NCBI GenBank assembly: GCA_009774235.1
Contig: VSNJ01000150.1
Coordinates: 1 to 9,664, forward strand
Direction of reading: 5' to 3'
Origin: Lachnospiraceae bacterium
Lineage (GTDB): Bacteria; Bacillota; Clostridia; Lachnospirales; Lachnospiraceae
Length of the DNA stretch: 9,664 nt
The notes under the pieces were generated by a model. It made no database searches and was not told the origin of the DNA. It saw only the letters and a list, made by a program, of their open reading frames with translations. Made by a program: the position numbers and the translations under genes. Shown here piece after piece: positions 1 through 4,246 of the stretch. Position 1 is the stretch's first letter, and each line of letters begins with the position of its first letter.

Positions 1-59
1 AAGTAAACCAAGATTCATTTATGAAAGAAGCGTTACTATTCAACCTTATGGCTTTATAA
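1..59 (+). CDS. Possible C-terminal tail of a gene entering from the left edge (partial)
   Basis: From base 3 a frame is open to a TAA at 57-59 and reads VNQDSFMKEALLFNLMAL. It could be the last 18 residues of a + strand gene that starts outside the window. The only support beyond the open frame is position: a perfect 11-bp inverted repeat begins 3 bp after the stop, where a transcript-ending hairpin would sit. Eighteen codons is too short to identify a family, and a frame this short can be open by chance. No function is assigned. Confidence 0.3.
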   Translation, partial: VNQDSFMKEALLFNLMAL

Positions 60-61
60 TA

Positions 62-90
62 ACATAACAGTGTTTTCAGCACTGTTATGT
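62..90 (+). terminator. Hairpin after the left-edge reading frame, possible weak terminator
   Basis: A perfect inverted repeat has arms ACATAACAGTG (62-72) and CACTGTTATGT (80-90) around a 7-nt loop. It starts 3 bp after the stop codon at 57-59. On the + strand only a short, interrupted T-rich stretch follows (atacattttg), so it is a weak intrinsic terminator at best. An operator or a mobile-element footprint is an alternative reading. On the minus strand no T tract follows. Confidence 0.4.
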
Positions 91-314
91 ATACATTTTG
101 CATAAAAACGTTCAAAATGACACCATAAAACTCATATTTTTAACAAAAAGCATATCAAAAACCTTTGGCATTTTATTGAAGACTGAAACTGTTACAAAGA
201 AGCAAAAAGTACATAAATGCCAAGTACACAAAATTAAAAAAATTTTTAATCAAATTCATAATAAAAATGCCAGCTATTTTTCTCTTAATTTCTTTAACTA
301 AAAAAACACAACTG

Positions 315-662
315 CTATCCCTCAAGATAACTGTCATGCCCTTCTAAAATTTGTTCTACCATATGGAGTACAAATTCTATTTCCCACTGGCTGCGTCTTT
401 CTACCAGAAATAAAAAACGTTCTGCATAATCTTTTGTATGCCTCTGTTTCATAAGTGAGAACGGTGCTGCACCTAATGCCTGTACAATATTTAAGTATGT
501 ATCAAGACTCATTGCCCGCCTCCCATTTTCCACACTCTTAATTGTATCTACTGAAACATCTGCTTTTTCTGCAAGCTGTCCCTGTGATATATGGAGACGT
601 TTTCTCTCTTGTCTGATATTTCCTGCTATAATTCCATATAAATTTTCCCTTTTATCCATCAC
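315..662 (-). CDS. XRE-family (Cro/CI-type) helix-turn-helix transcriptional repressor, 115 aa
   Basis: This is a small DNA-binding regulator of the XRE/HTH_3 family, which usually represses its own and neighbouring promoters. The HTH domain covers roughly residues 11-70. Helix 2 lies in SQGQLAEKADVS (26-37) and the recognition helix in VDTIKSVENGRR (38-49), followed by the usual SLDTYLNIVQALG helix. The remaining ~45 residues form a helical tail rich in charged and aromatic residues, with no ligand-binding or peptidase domain visible. The start at 662 (ATGATG, so 659 is equally possible) is supported by an AAAGGA ribosome site and an extended -10 promoter just upstream. Its upstream neighbour on the same strand is an AgrB-like remnant. 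XRE regulators near agr-type loci are plausible, but a regulatory link here is inference. The gene looks intact and of normal length. Its target is unknown. Confidence 0.9.
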   Translation of the reverse strand: MMDKRENLYGIIAGNIRQERKRLHISQGQLAEKADVSVDTIKSVENGRRAMSLDTYLNIVQALGAAPFSLMKQRHTKDYAERFLFLVERRSQWEIEFVLHMVEQILEGHDSYLEG

Positions 663-682
663 AGTATCCTTTCTGGTACTGC

Positions 683-691
683 ATTATACCA
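683..691 (-). promoter_or_regulatory. Extended -10 promoter of the 115-aa XRE gene
   Basis: The minus strand reads TGGTATAAT, a consensus extended -10 (TGnTATAAT), ending 20 nt before the ATG at 662. No good -35 is visible at the usual distance, which extended -10 promoters tolerate. A start about 7 nt downstream would give a leader of only ~14 nt that still contains the AAAGGA ribosome site. A short GGTA-N8-TACC dyad (675-690) overlaps the -10 and could be an operator half-site pair. Confidence 0.6.
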
Positions 692-713
692 GAAAATACT
701 ATAATTGCAGGCA

Positions 714-734
714 AACTGTAACAATTTTACAGTT
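714..734. promoter_or_regulatory. Perfect inverted repeat upstream of the XRE promoter, candidate operator
   Basis: AACTGTAA (714-721) and TTACAGTT (727-734) form a perfect 8-bp dyad with a 5-bp spacer. The half-site centres are about 13 bp apart, close to one helical turn, as expected for an XRE dimer. The dyad lies just upstream of the extended -10 of the 115-aa XRE gene and just after the stop of the AgrB-like remnant. Binding by this XRE protein is inference from position and symmetry. Confidence 0.45.
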
Positions 735-1032
735 AAGTGTAATACTTTGTATTTATTTTGCCTGAAACTAAAAATAATGCCACAAGAATTATGCCTGCAT
801 ATCCTGTACAAAAATATCTGTATATACCTATAAAATACAATAAAACCAGAAAACAGGATTGTATTATTATAATACAATGGCTGGTTTTCCTGTAATATTT
901 TTTCTCTTTATTATCCGGTTTTTTATTTTTACTCTCCACAGGGCTTAATATAAAGATTACCAGAAAAGCAGCAATCCGGTATGTATATACATGGACTCTG
1001 CCATATAATACATAATAAACAACTGTTATGTA
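733..1032 (-). pseudogene. C-terminal remnant of an AgrB-like (accessory gene regulator B) membrane protein
   Basis: The frame is open from just after a stop at 1033-1035 to the stop at 733-735, about 100 codons. It contains three hydrophobic segments: around IAAFLVIFIL, around CIIIIQSCFLVLLYFIG, and around AGIILVALFLV. Between the first two is a charged loop, SPVESKNKKPDNKEKKYYRK. This pattern matches the C-terminal part of AgrB, where a hydrophobic helix runs into an AP/SPV...NK.P...EKKKY motif and then two helices. AgrB cleaves the AgrD precursor at the membrane during quorum-sensing peptide production. The N-terminal half, with the family's catalytic His and Cys, is absent. A GTG at 937-939 gives a 68-aa ORF but has no ribosome site and would start inside the loop. 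No agrD-like ORF follows before the XRE gene. I read it as a truncated gene. A free-standing small membrane protein is the alternative. Confidence 0.55.
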
Positions 1033-1037
1033 TTATA
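1004..1037. repeat. 12-bp AT-rich perfect inverted repeat between the hypothetical gene and the AgrB-like remnant
   Basis: TATAATACATAA (1004-1015) and TTATGTATTATA (1026-1037) pair perfectly around a 10-nt loop. It lies 9 bp after the stop of the hypothetical gene at 1046. No T tract follows on the minus strand, so it is not a classical intrinsic terminator. It shares the 11-mer CTGTTATGTAT with the hairpin at 62-90, so the XRE and AgrB-remnant segment lies between two copies of that 11-mer. It could be an mRNA 3' hairpin, an operator or an insertion footprint. Confidence 0.5.
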
Positions 1038-1045
1038 CCAGGCAA

Positions 1046-1603
1046 TCATCCCTTTTTTGTTATACATAATAACATTGCCGCCCTGGCTTCTGGTGTACAT
1101 CCGGGCTTATCAAGGATATAAGATATCCTTTCATCTGCTTCATCTTCCCCAAGCAGTCCAAACTTACACGAAGCTCCATTATAAGCTAAATCACAAATAC
1201 GCCATAAAGTTCCAAGAACACTTTCTTCTTTGTCATATACCTCTTCTTCTCCCAGCATAATACAATTTAACTTTTTTACTGCATCATAAATATATATTAT
1301 ATGTACCATATCTTCCATTGATAATATTGTTTTGTCCCCGTCTGCCTTTTGTTCCACACCAATCTTTATCCCGTCCTTTACACCAAGTTTGTATGCAGTT
1401 TCTGTATACAAAGATATATATTGTATAACCTTATCCTCTACTTTATCATATAGCTTCAATGTTTCTTTGGACATCCCTTTGCGCCATATTTTAGTAATTC
1501 CTGTAATTTCTTTCAGTTTTTCCCTGTATCCGGCTTTTTCCAGTTCCTCCTCTAATGCCTCACTTGTCCTGTTCATTACAATTTCATCCGAAAGTTTGTC
1601 CAT
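1046..1603 (-). CDS. Hypothetical protein, 185 aa, acidic and mostly helical
   Basis: I do not recognise this protein with confidence. The start at 1603 (MDKLSDEIVM) is chosen over the longer frame start at 1633, because a near-perfect GGGAGGAA Shine-Dalgarno lies 9 nt upstream of 1603 and inside the longer version. The N-terminal half is charged and helical (SEALEEELEKAGYREKL, residues 14-30) and leads into LYDKVEDKVIQYISLYTETA and YKLGVKDGIKIGVEQ. That layout recalls small uncharacterised Lachnospiraceae proteins with a helical core ending in a YxxGxxDGxxIGxE-like segment, such as DUF6809-type proteins; this is a weak impression. The C-terminal half contains LGEEEVYDKEESVLGTLW and ends in TPEARAAMLLCITKKG. 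No signal peptide, membrane helix or catalytic motif is seen. It is divergent from the XRE gene at 1926. A TATAAT lies upstream at 1652-1657. Confidence 0.75.
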   Translation of the reverse strand: MDKLSDEIVMNRTSEALEEELEKAGYREKLKEITGITKIWRKGMSKETLKLYDKVEDKVIQYISLYTETAYKLGVKDGIKIGVEQKADGDKTILSMEDMVHIIYIYDAVKKLNCIMLGEEEVYDKEESVLGTLWRICDLAYNGASCKFGLLGEDEADERISYILDKPGCTPEARAAMLLCITKKG

Positions 1604-1651
1604 AAACCATTTCCTCCCATTTTTAATATACATCCAGCTACAGCATAAATT

Positions 1652-1657
1652 ATTATA
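1652..1657 (-). promoter_or_regulatory. Candidate -10 element of the hypothetical gene
   Basis: The minus strand reads TATAAT 48 nt upstream of the ATG at 1603. No convincing TTGACA-like -35 is present 16-18 bp further upstream, and the sequence there is AT-rich, so the match could be by chance. Confidence 0.3.
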
Positions 1658-1674
1658 GGGTTATTTGCTGGTTA

Positions 1675-1797
1675 TCATAGTTTTAAAAAATTACATTTTC
1701 CAGCATACAACACCACAGTATCCTGGATTTTATATAGTACAACAATATTATAGTCCATAACCTTCTGGTATCTCTTATTATCAGTAATAATAAATAT
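1675..1797 (-). pseudogene. Short fragment resembling the C-terminus of a RelE/ParE-type toxin
   Basis: A 40-codon open stretch ends in TGA at 1675-1677. It includes RYQKVMDYNIVVLYKIQD and ends AGKCNFLKL. The family's C-terminal strands usually read like Y-R-K-L-x-x-x-N-Y-x-V-x-Y-x-x-D and then V-Y-x-x-R-x-x-x-G-R-x-x-Y, with many clostridial members ending Y-x-K-L. The fragment keeps that order, but the usual catalytic arginine strand is shortened and the N-terminal helices are missing. An ATG at 1756-1758 would give only 27 residues and has AAGG too close to it. If the assignment is right, it is a dead toxin remnant. No antitoxin partner is seen beside it. The fragment is short and may be a chance resemblance. 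Confidence 0.35.
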
Positions 1798-1828
1798 TTA
1801 TTTGTACATATATTTCTCCAAAAACCTG

Positions 1829-1907
1829 ATTTGTCTCACTTTTACAACCAATGATAATACAAAACCGAAGTAAAATCAATACATATAGTGCAAAAAATGA
1901 GACAAAT
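1829..1907 (+). promoter_or_regulatory. Promoter and paired inverted operators of the first XRE paralogue
   Basis: ATTTGTCTCA (1829-1838) and its exact reverse complement TGAGACAAAT (1898-1907) flank the promoter. Counting inward, the dyad extends to 14 of 15 positions (a YTTTT run). A plausible promoter is TTGTCT (1831-1836), 16 bp, GATAAT (1853-1858), so the distal operator would cover the -35. TATAGT at 1884-1889 is an alternative -10. The stretch from CATATAGTG to the ATG is almost identical to the leader of the second XRE gene on the other strand. Such two-operator spacing fits repression by bridging, but that is inference. Confidence 0.6.
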
Positions 1908-1925
1908 TTAGAAAAGAGGGTTATT

Positions 1926-2174
1926 ATGCCAAAACCAACATCTTTAAATGGCAGTAAAAATCTTATATCCCTGCGTCTTATTGGGTTAAGGAAACAGCAT
2001 GGTCTTTCACAAAGAGCACTTGCACAAAAGCTCCAGCTTGCAGGTTATGATATAGATAAAAATGTAATTACAAGGATTGAAACTAACAAAAGATATGTTA
2101 CTGATATTGAGCTAAAAGCCATCGCTTCTGTCTTTAATGTAAGTTATGCCTATTTGATTGATGGGACAGAATAG
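1926..2174 (+). CDS. XRE-family transcriptional regulator, 82 aa (paralogue 1)
   Basis: This is a single-domain Cro/CI-like DNA-binding protein. The HTH runs through LRKQHGLSQRALAQKLQLAG (21-40), then a short insertion YDID, then the recognition segment KNVITRIETNKRYVTDIELK (45-64), then IASVFNVSYAYLI. The spacer between helices 2 and 3 is typical of the XRE subgroup common in clostridial mobile elements. The ATG at 1926 is chosen because GAGGG lies 5 nt upstream and the second copy preserves the same leader and start; an in-frame ATG at 1851 would begin inside the operator region. It differs from the paralogue at 3565-3813 at 13 of 82 residues (84% identity). It is divergent from the hypothetical gene at 1046-1603. 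Autoregulation through the flanking dyad is likely but not shown. Confidence 0.9.
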   Translation: MPKPTSLNGSKNLISLRLIGLRKQHGLSQRALAQKLQLAGYDIDKNVITRIETNKRYVTDIELKAIASVFNVSYAYLIDGTE

Positions 2175-2317
2175 TCTGTATGTTTACTTGGATTTGCGAT
2201 AAATAATAATTATAAAGGTTAATACCAGTTAATTGCTGGCACTTCACAATTATTTTTTCAATGATGTGCCTTTTATGTTTTTGTATATGCTGGCATAACA
2301 CACATTAGACTGTTCCT

Positions 2318-2800
2318 TTAATGTTTATATAATGCTCTCCTGAATGCTTTTTTTGCAGTCTGCATTGCCGCCTCATCCAGCAGATACACATAAACTTCCT
2401 TCCATCCTGATGTACCATCTGGTATAATCTTAGTTAATATTCTATTAGTCTGGACACCGTCCTGATATAAGTTTTATAAGTTTTCTGTGTTTCAATCCTG
2501 TCTTATGCTGCTTCTAATTCCTTTTAATAAAATTCTTTTATTGTTCCCGGATTTCACATTCCAGTCCACAAACATATCAAAAGATTTATTATCCTAAATC
2601 TTTCAAAAATACAAGCTTTTCCTCTATAATAGTTTCACTATAAAGTTTGCTTTACATATTTTCTTAGCCATTAACATCATAAAGAAAAACTGTATAGTTG
2701 ATATATGTCGGAAAAAACAAAGATTTTCTTTTAAGAATTATTCCTGTTTCTGTCAATAATAAGTATATTTTAACAATTCTGAAGCTAAAAAATTATTTTA
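2318..2800 (-). pseudogene. Decayed minus-strand gene of unknown family
   Basis: Several protein-like stretches lie in order on the minus strand, broken by stops and frameshifts. The clearest is the last: 51 open codons (2318-2473, TAA at 2318) containing YQDGVQTNRILTKI, PDGTSGWKEVYVYLLDEAAM and ending KKAFRRALYKH. Upstream in the same frame, across two stops, is FDMFVDWNVKSGNNKRILLK followed by GIRSSIRQD. Further upstream come ETIIEEKLVFLKDLG in another frame, and a stretch with KIYLLLTETG and TYINYTVFLYDVNG in the same frame as ETIIEEK, separated by stops. Composition and order look like one eroded protein of roughly 150 residues. I cannot name the family. The upstream limit near 2800 is uncertain; the last segment is the most secure. 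Confidence 0.5.
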
Positions 2801-2810
2801 ATCTTATTAA

Positions 2811-2997
2811 GTAAGCCCTTTAAAATACACGCTTCTTAAGCGATGGGTAGGGACTTATTTGTTTCAGTAGAAGTACAAGCTCCCACTGAAAAGCTGTGAT
2901 GCAGCTATGAAGTTGTTTTGCAAGTAGACAAGCATCCAATGCCTGCTTACAGGCAAAGCGGATTGCGAATATCCGCTTGACTCATAATATTCAGATT
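2811..2997. repeat. Structured repeat, copy 1 (candidate ncRNA or non-autonomous element)
   Basis: This is a direct repeat of 3305-3512. The best-conserved part begins GTTTCAG at 2861; 27 of 31 bases match copy 2 over 2861-2891. Paired elements, read on the + strand: an outer stem TAAGCCC (2812-2818) with GGGaCTTA (2850-2857); an inner hairpin CGCTT-ctt-AAGCG (2830-2842); TTTCAGT (2862-2868) with ACTGAAA (2885-2891); AGCTG-N5-CAGCT (2892-2906); TGCCTG-ctta-CAGGCA (2940-2955); and, unique to this copy, AAGCGGAT-N7-ATCCGCTT (2957-2979). The antisense frame is open but not kept in copy 2, so it is unlikely to be protein-coding. Possible identities are a small structured RNA, a MITE-like element, or a degenerate IS200/IS605-type hairpin end. 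I do not recognise it securely. Confidence 0.6.
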
Positions 2998-3304
2998 ATT
3001 ATATAAAATCCTTCATAATAATCCTTGTCCTAAAATCTGCTATATAATAAATGGTTATGGGAAAATGTTATAAAATAACCTTTACAGCTACATATAGTAT
3101 TAAAAAATAAAGAAATTTGTTTTGATAGCTGTTACTTAAAATCAATTTTAGGTAACTTGTCAAATAGAATACTTCTAATTATATTATATTCCCAAAACCA
3201 GAAAATGCATGAAAACTTACCTTAGCTGGCTTTCGGAAATTTAAGAAAAGCATTTAAGCAATTTTGAATAAAATTTTGTTGATACTACTTATACATTTAA
3301 CCCC
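2998..3304. other. AT-rich spacer between the two structured repeats; no gene seen
   Basis: I see no coding stretch or ribosome site on either strand. The only clear structure is the near-perfect 26-bp palindrome at 3131-3156, listed separately. Confidence 0.5.
3131..3156. repeat. Near-perfect 26-bp palindrome
   Basis: GTTACTTAAAAT (3131-3142) and ATTTTAGGTAAC (3145-3156) are complementary at 11 of 12 positions, with only CA between them. The single mismatch is a T/G pair that would wobble in + strand RNA. The near-zero spacer suits a protein-binding dyad better than an RNA hairpin. No adjacent gene explains it. Confidence 0.5.
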
Positions 3305-3512
3305 ATCAAGCCAGCCTCTTAAAATGCACGTTTCTATATTTACGGAAACATAAAGTGGCAGGTTGTTTTATCGGGGCTGGTTTGTTTCAGCGGAAGTCCA
3401 AACTCCCACTGAAAAGCTACGGCAGCAGCTATGAGGCTGGTTTGTAAGTGTGTAAACAGATAATGCCTGCTTGCAGGCAAAGCAGATTAACACATAAATT
3501 AAATATTCAAAT
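3305..3512. repeat. Structured repeat, copy 2
   Basis: This is a diverged direct copy of 2811-2997. The outer stem here is CCAGCCTC (3311-3318) with GGGGCTGG (3373-3380). Both sides changed together relative to copy 1 (TAAG/CTTA became CCAG/CTGG), which supports a selected RNA or single-strand DNA fold. The inner hairpin is GTTTC-N10-GAAAC (3330-3349), again different in sequence but pairing. TTTCAG (3385-3390) pairs with CTGAAA (3409-3414). TGCCTGC-tt-GCAGGCA (3464-3479) is a perfect 7-bp hairpin. GGCTGGTTTG occurs twice in this copy (3375-3384 and 3435-3444), so the 5' arm has two possible partners. The copy ends about 50 bp beyond the stop of the second XRE gene and is antisense to it. A 66-codon antisense ORF across it (3368-3568) is treated as spurious. 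Confidence 0.6.
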
Positions 3513-3564
3513 ACCCTTTCAAACCATACAATCTTCTTTAATGCAAACCAAAAAATAATAAAAA

Positions 3565-3813
3565 TCATTCTTTACCATCAATCAGATAATCATAACTTAC
3601 ATCAAATATATATGCCAGTGCTTTTAATTCAATATCCGTAACATACCTTTTATTAGTTTCAATCCTTGTGATTACATTCCTGTCCATGTCATAACCTGCA
3701 AGCTGGAGTTTTTGCGCAAGTGCCCTTTGTGAAAGCCCATGCTGTTTTCTTAATTCAATAAGACGCATGCCTATAAGATTTTTATTTCCATTTAAAGATA
3801 CTGGTTTTGGCAT
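3565..3813 (-). CDS. XRE-family transcriptional regulator, 82 aa (paralogue 2)
   Basis: This has the same architecture as the regulator at 1926-2174: LRKQHGLSQRALAQKLQLAG at residues 21-40, recognition segment RNVITRIETNKRYVTDIELK at 45-64, and C-terminal LAYIFDVSYDYLIDGKE. The ATG at 3813 is preferred over one at 3825 because GAGGA lies 5 nt upstream of it and the other copy starts at the same residue. Most changes from paralogue 1 are conservative or lie in the N-terminal arm and last helix; within the recognition segment only K45R and I43M nearby differ. Both proteins may therefore bind the same operator. Oriented convergently with paralogue 1. The next gene on its strand, the large helicase, ends upstream at 4247 behind a terminator, so this gene has its own promoter. 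Confidence 0.9.
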   Translation of the reverse strand: MPKPVSLNGNKNLIGMRLIELRKQHGLSQRALAQKLQLAGYDMDRNVITRIETNKRYVTDIELKALAYIFDVSYDYLIDGKE

Positions 3814-3831
3814 AATAATCCTCATTTCTAA

Positions 3832-3903
3832 ATTTGTCTCATTTTTTGCACTATATGATTTTACATTAGTTCTACACTATTATTAGTTGTAAAAATGAGA
3901 CAA
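3832..3903 (-). promoter_or_regulatory. Promoter and paired inverted operators of the second XRE paralogue
   Basis: On the + strand ATTTGTCTCA (3832-3841) and TGAGACAA (3896-3903) form an inverted pair like that at 1829-1907, about 5 bp closer together. On the minus strand the distal site again supplies a TTGTCT -35-like element, with AATAGT 16 bp downstream at the position aligned to GATAAT of copy 1. TATAGT at 3850-3855 is the alternative -10. From CATATAGTG to the ATG only two or so bases differ from copy 1. Confidence 0.6.
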
Positions 3904-3949
3904 GGCTTATTTTATATCAATATATAAATAAATGTATAGTTTATTATGC

Positions 3950-3997
3950 TTAAATACAATTTGCGTTAAAAAATATCCGCCAACGATATATACCCAT
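3950..3997 (-). CDS. 15-codon ORF with a perfect Shine-Dalgarno (leader peptide, or start of a deleted gene)
   Basis: The minus strand carries AAGGAGG (4006-4012), 8 nt, then ATG at 3995-3997, encoding MGIYRWRIFFNANCI and ending in TAA at 3950. The ribosome site is among the best in the window, so the start was probably functional. The peptide has a basic N-terminal part (YRWR) and a hydrophobic middle, too short to assign. It lies between the helicase terminator and the XRE operator. It could be a small peptide or leader, or the surviving 5' end of a gene lost at a recombination junction. Just upstream (4053-4094) a 13-codon frame MTKSEFLYGGIVV runs into a stop, with hydrophobic codons continuing in another frame. 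That may be a frameshifted small membrane protein, but it lacks a ribosome site. Confidence 0.35.
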   Translation of the reverse strand: MGIYRWRIFFNANCI

Positions 3998-4167
3998 GAT
4001 AAATTCCTCCTTAAAAATCTGTTGTAAAAACCAGAAAATAAAAAAAGCAGGATTAAACGACAATCCCACCATATAAAAATTCCGACTTTGTCATAATAAT
4101 TACTGCCATGCTATTAAACAAGCTCTAAACAACAGATTACATGCTGTGCTGGTCTGTTCCCATAATC

Positions 4168-4207
4168 AAAAAAATGGCAGGGACTGCTATAAATTTATCC
4201 CTGCCAT
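4168..4207 (-). terminator. Intrinsic terminator of the methylase-helicase gene
   Basis: On the minus strand ATGGCAGGGA (4207-4198) and TCCCTGCCAT (4183-4174) pair perfectly over 10 bp with a 14-nt loop. The terminal T of the stem runs straight into a T tract (minus strand of 4168-4173). It lies 40 bp after the stop of the large gene, marking the end of that transcript and insulating the XRE genes from it. Confidence 0.85.
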
Positions 4208-4246
4208 ACGGTTAAATTAAAATTAAACCTGTTTTCTTCTGTCCGT

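Noticed and set aside
98..301. 67-codon + strand ORF
   Set aside because: It has no ribosome site, its composition is the Lys/Ile/Asn/Phe mix expected of AT-rich non-coding DNA, and there is no recognisable domain.
659..877. 72-codon minus-strand ORF overlapping the AgrB-like frame and the XRE promoter
   Set aside because: It is in a different frame from the AgrB-like match, runs through the promoter and ribosome site of the XRE gene, and has no convincing start.
1332..1658. 108-codon + strand ORF rich in Ser, Leu and Ile
   Set aside because: It is the antisense shadow of the hypothetical gene at 1046-1603, which has a strong ribosome site on the other strand.
1851..1925. N-terminal 25-residue extension of the first XRE regulator
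   Set aside because: It would be translated from the operator region. The paralogue has no equivalent extension, and GAGGG precedes the ATG at 1926.
2226..2240. CCAG-N7-CTGG hairpin after the first XRE gene as a terminator
   Set aside because: The stem is only 4 bp and the T-rich stretch lies some distance downstream, too weak to call.
2811..3512. CRISPR array suspected from repeated GTTTCAG and GGCTGGTTTG units
   Set aside because: There are only two copies, they are long and diverged, there are no regular spacers, and the similarity extends across the whole ~190-bp unit.
3368..3568. 66-codon minus-strand ORF over repeat copy 2
   Set aside because: The matching frame in repeat copy 1 is shifted by a 1-nt length difference while base pairing is preserved, so the conservation is structural rather than protein-coding.
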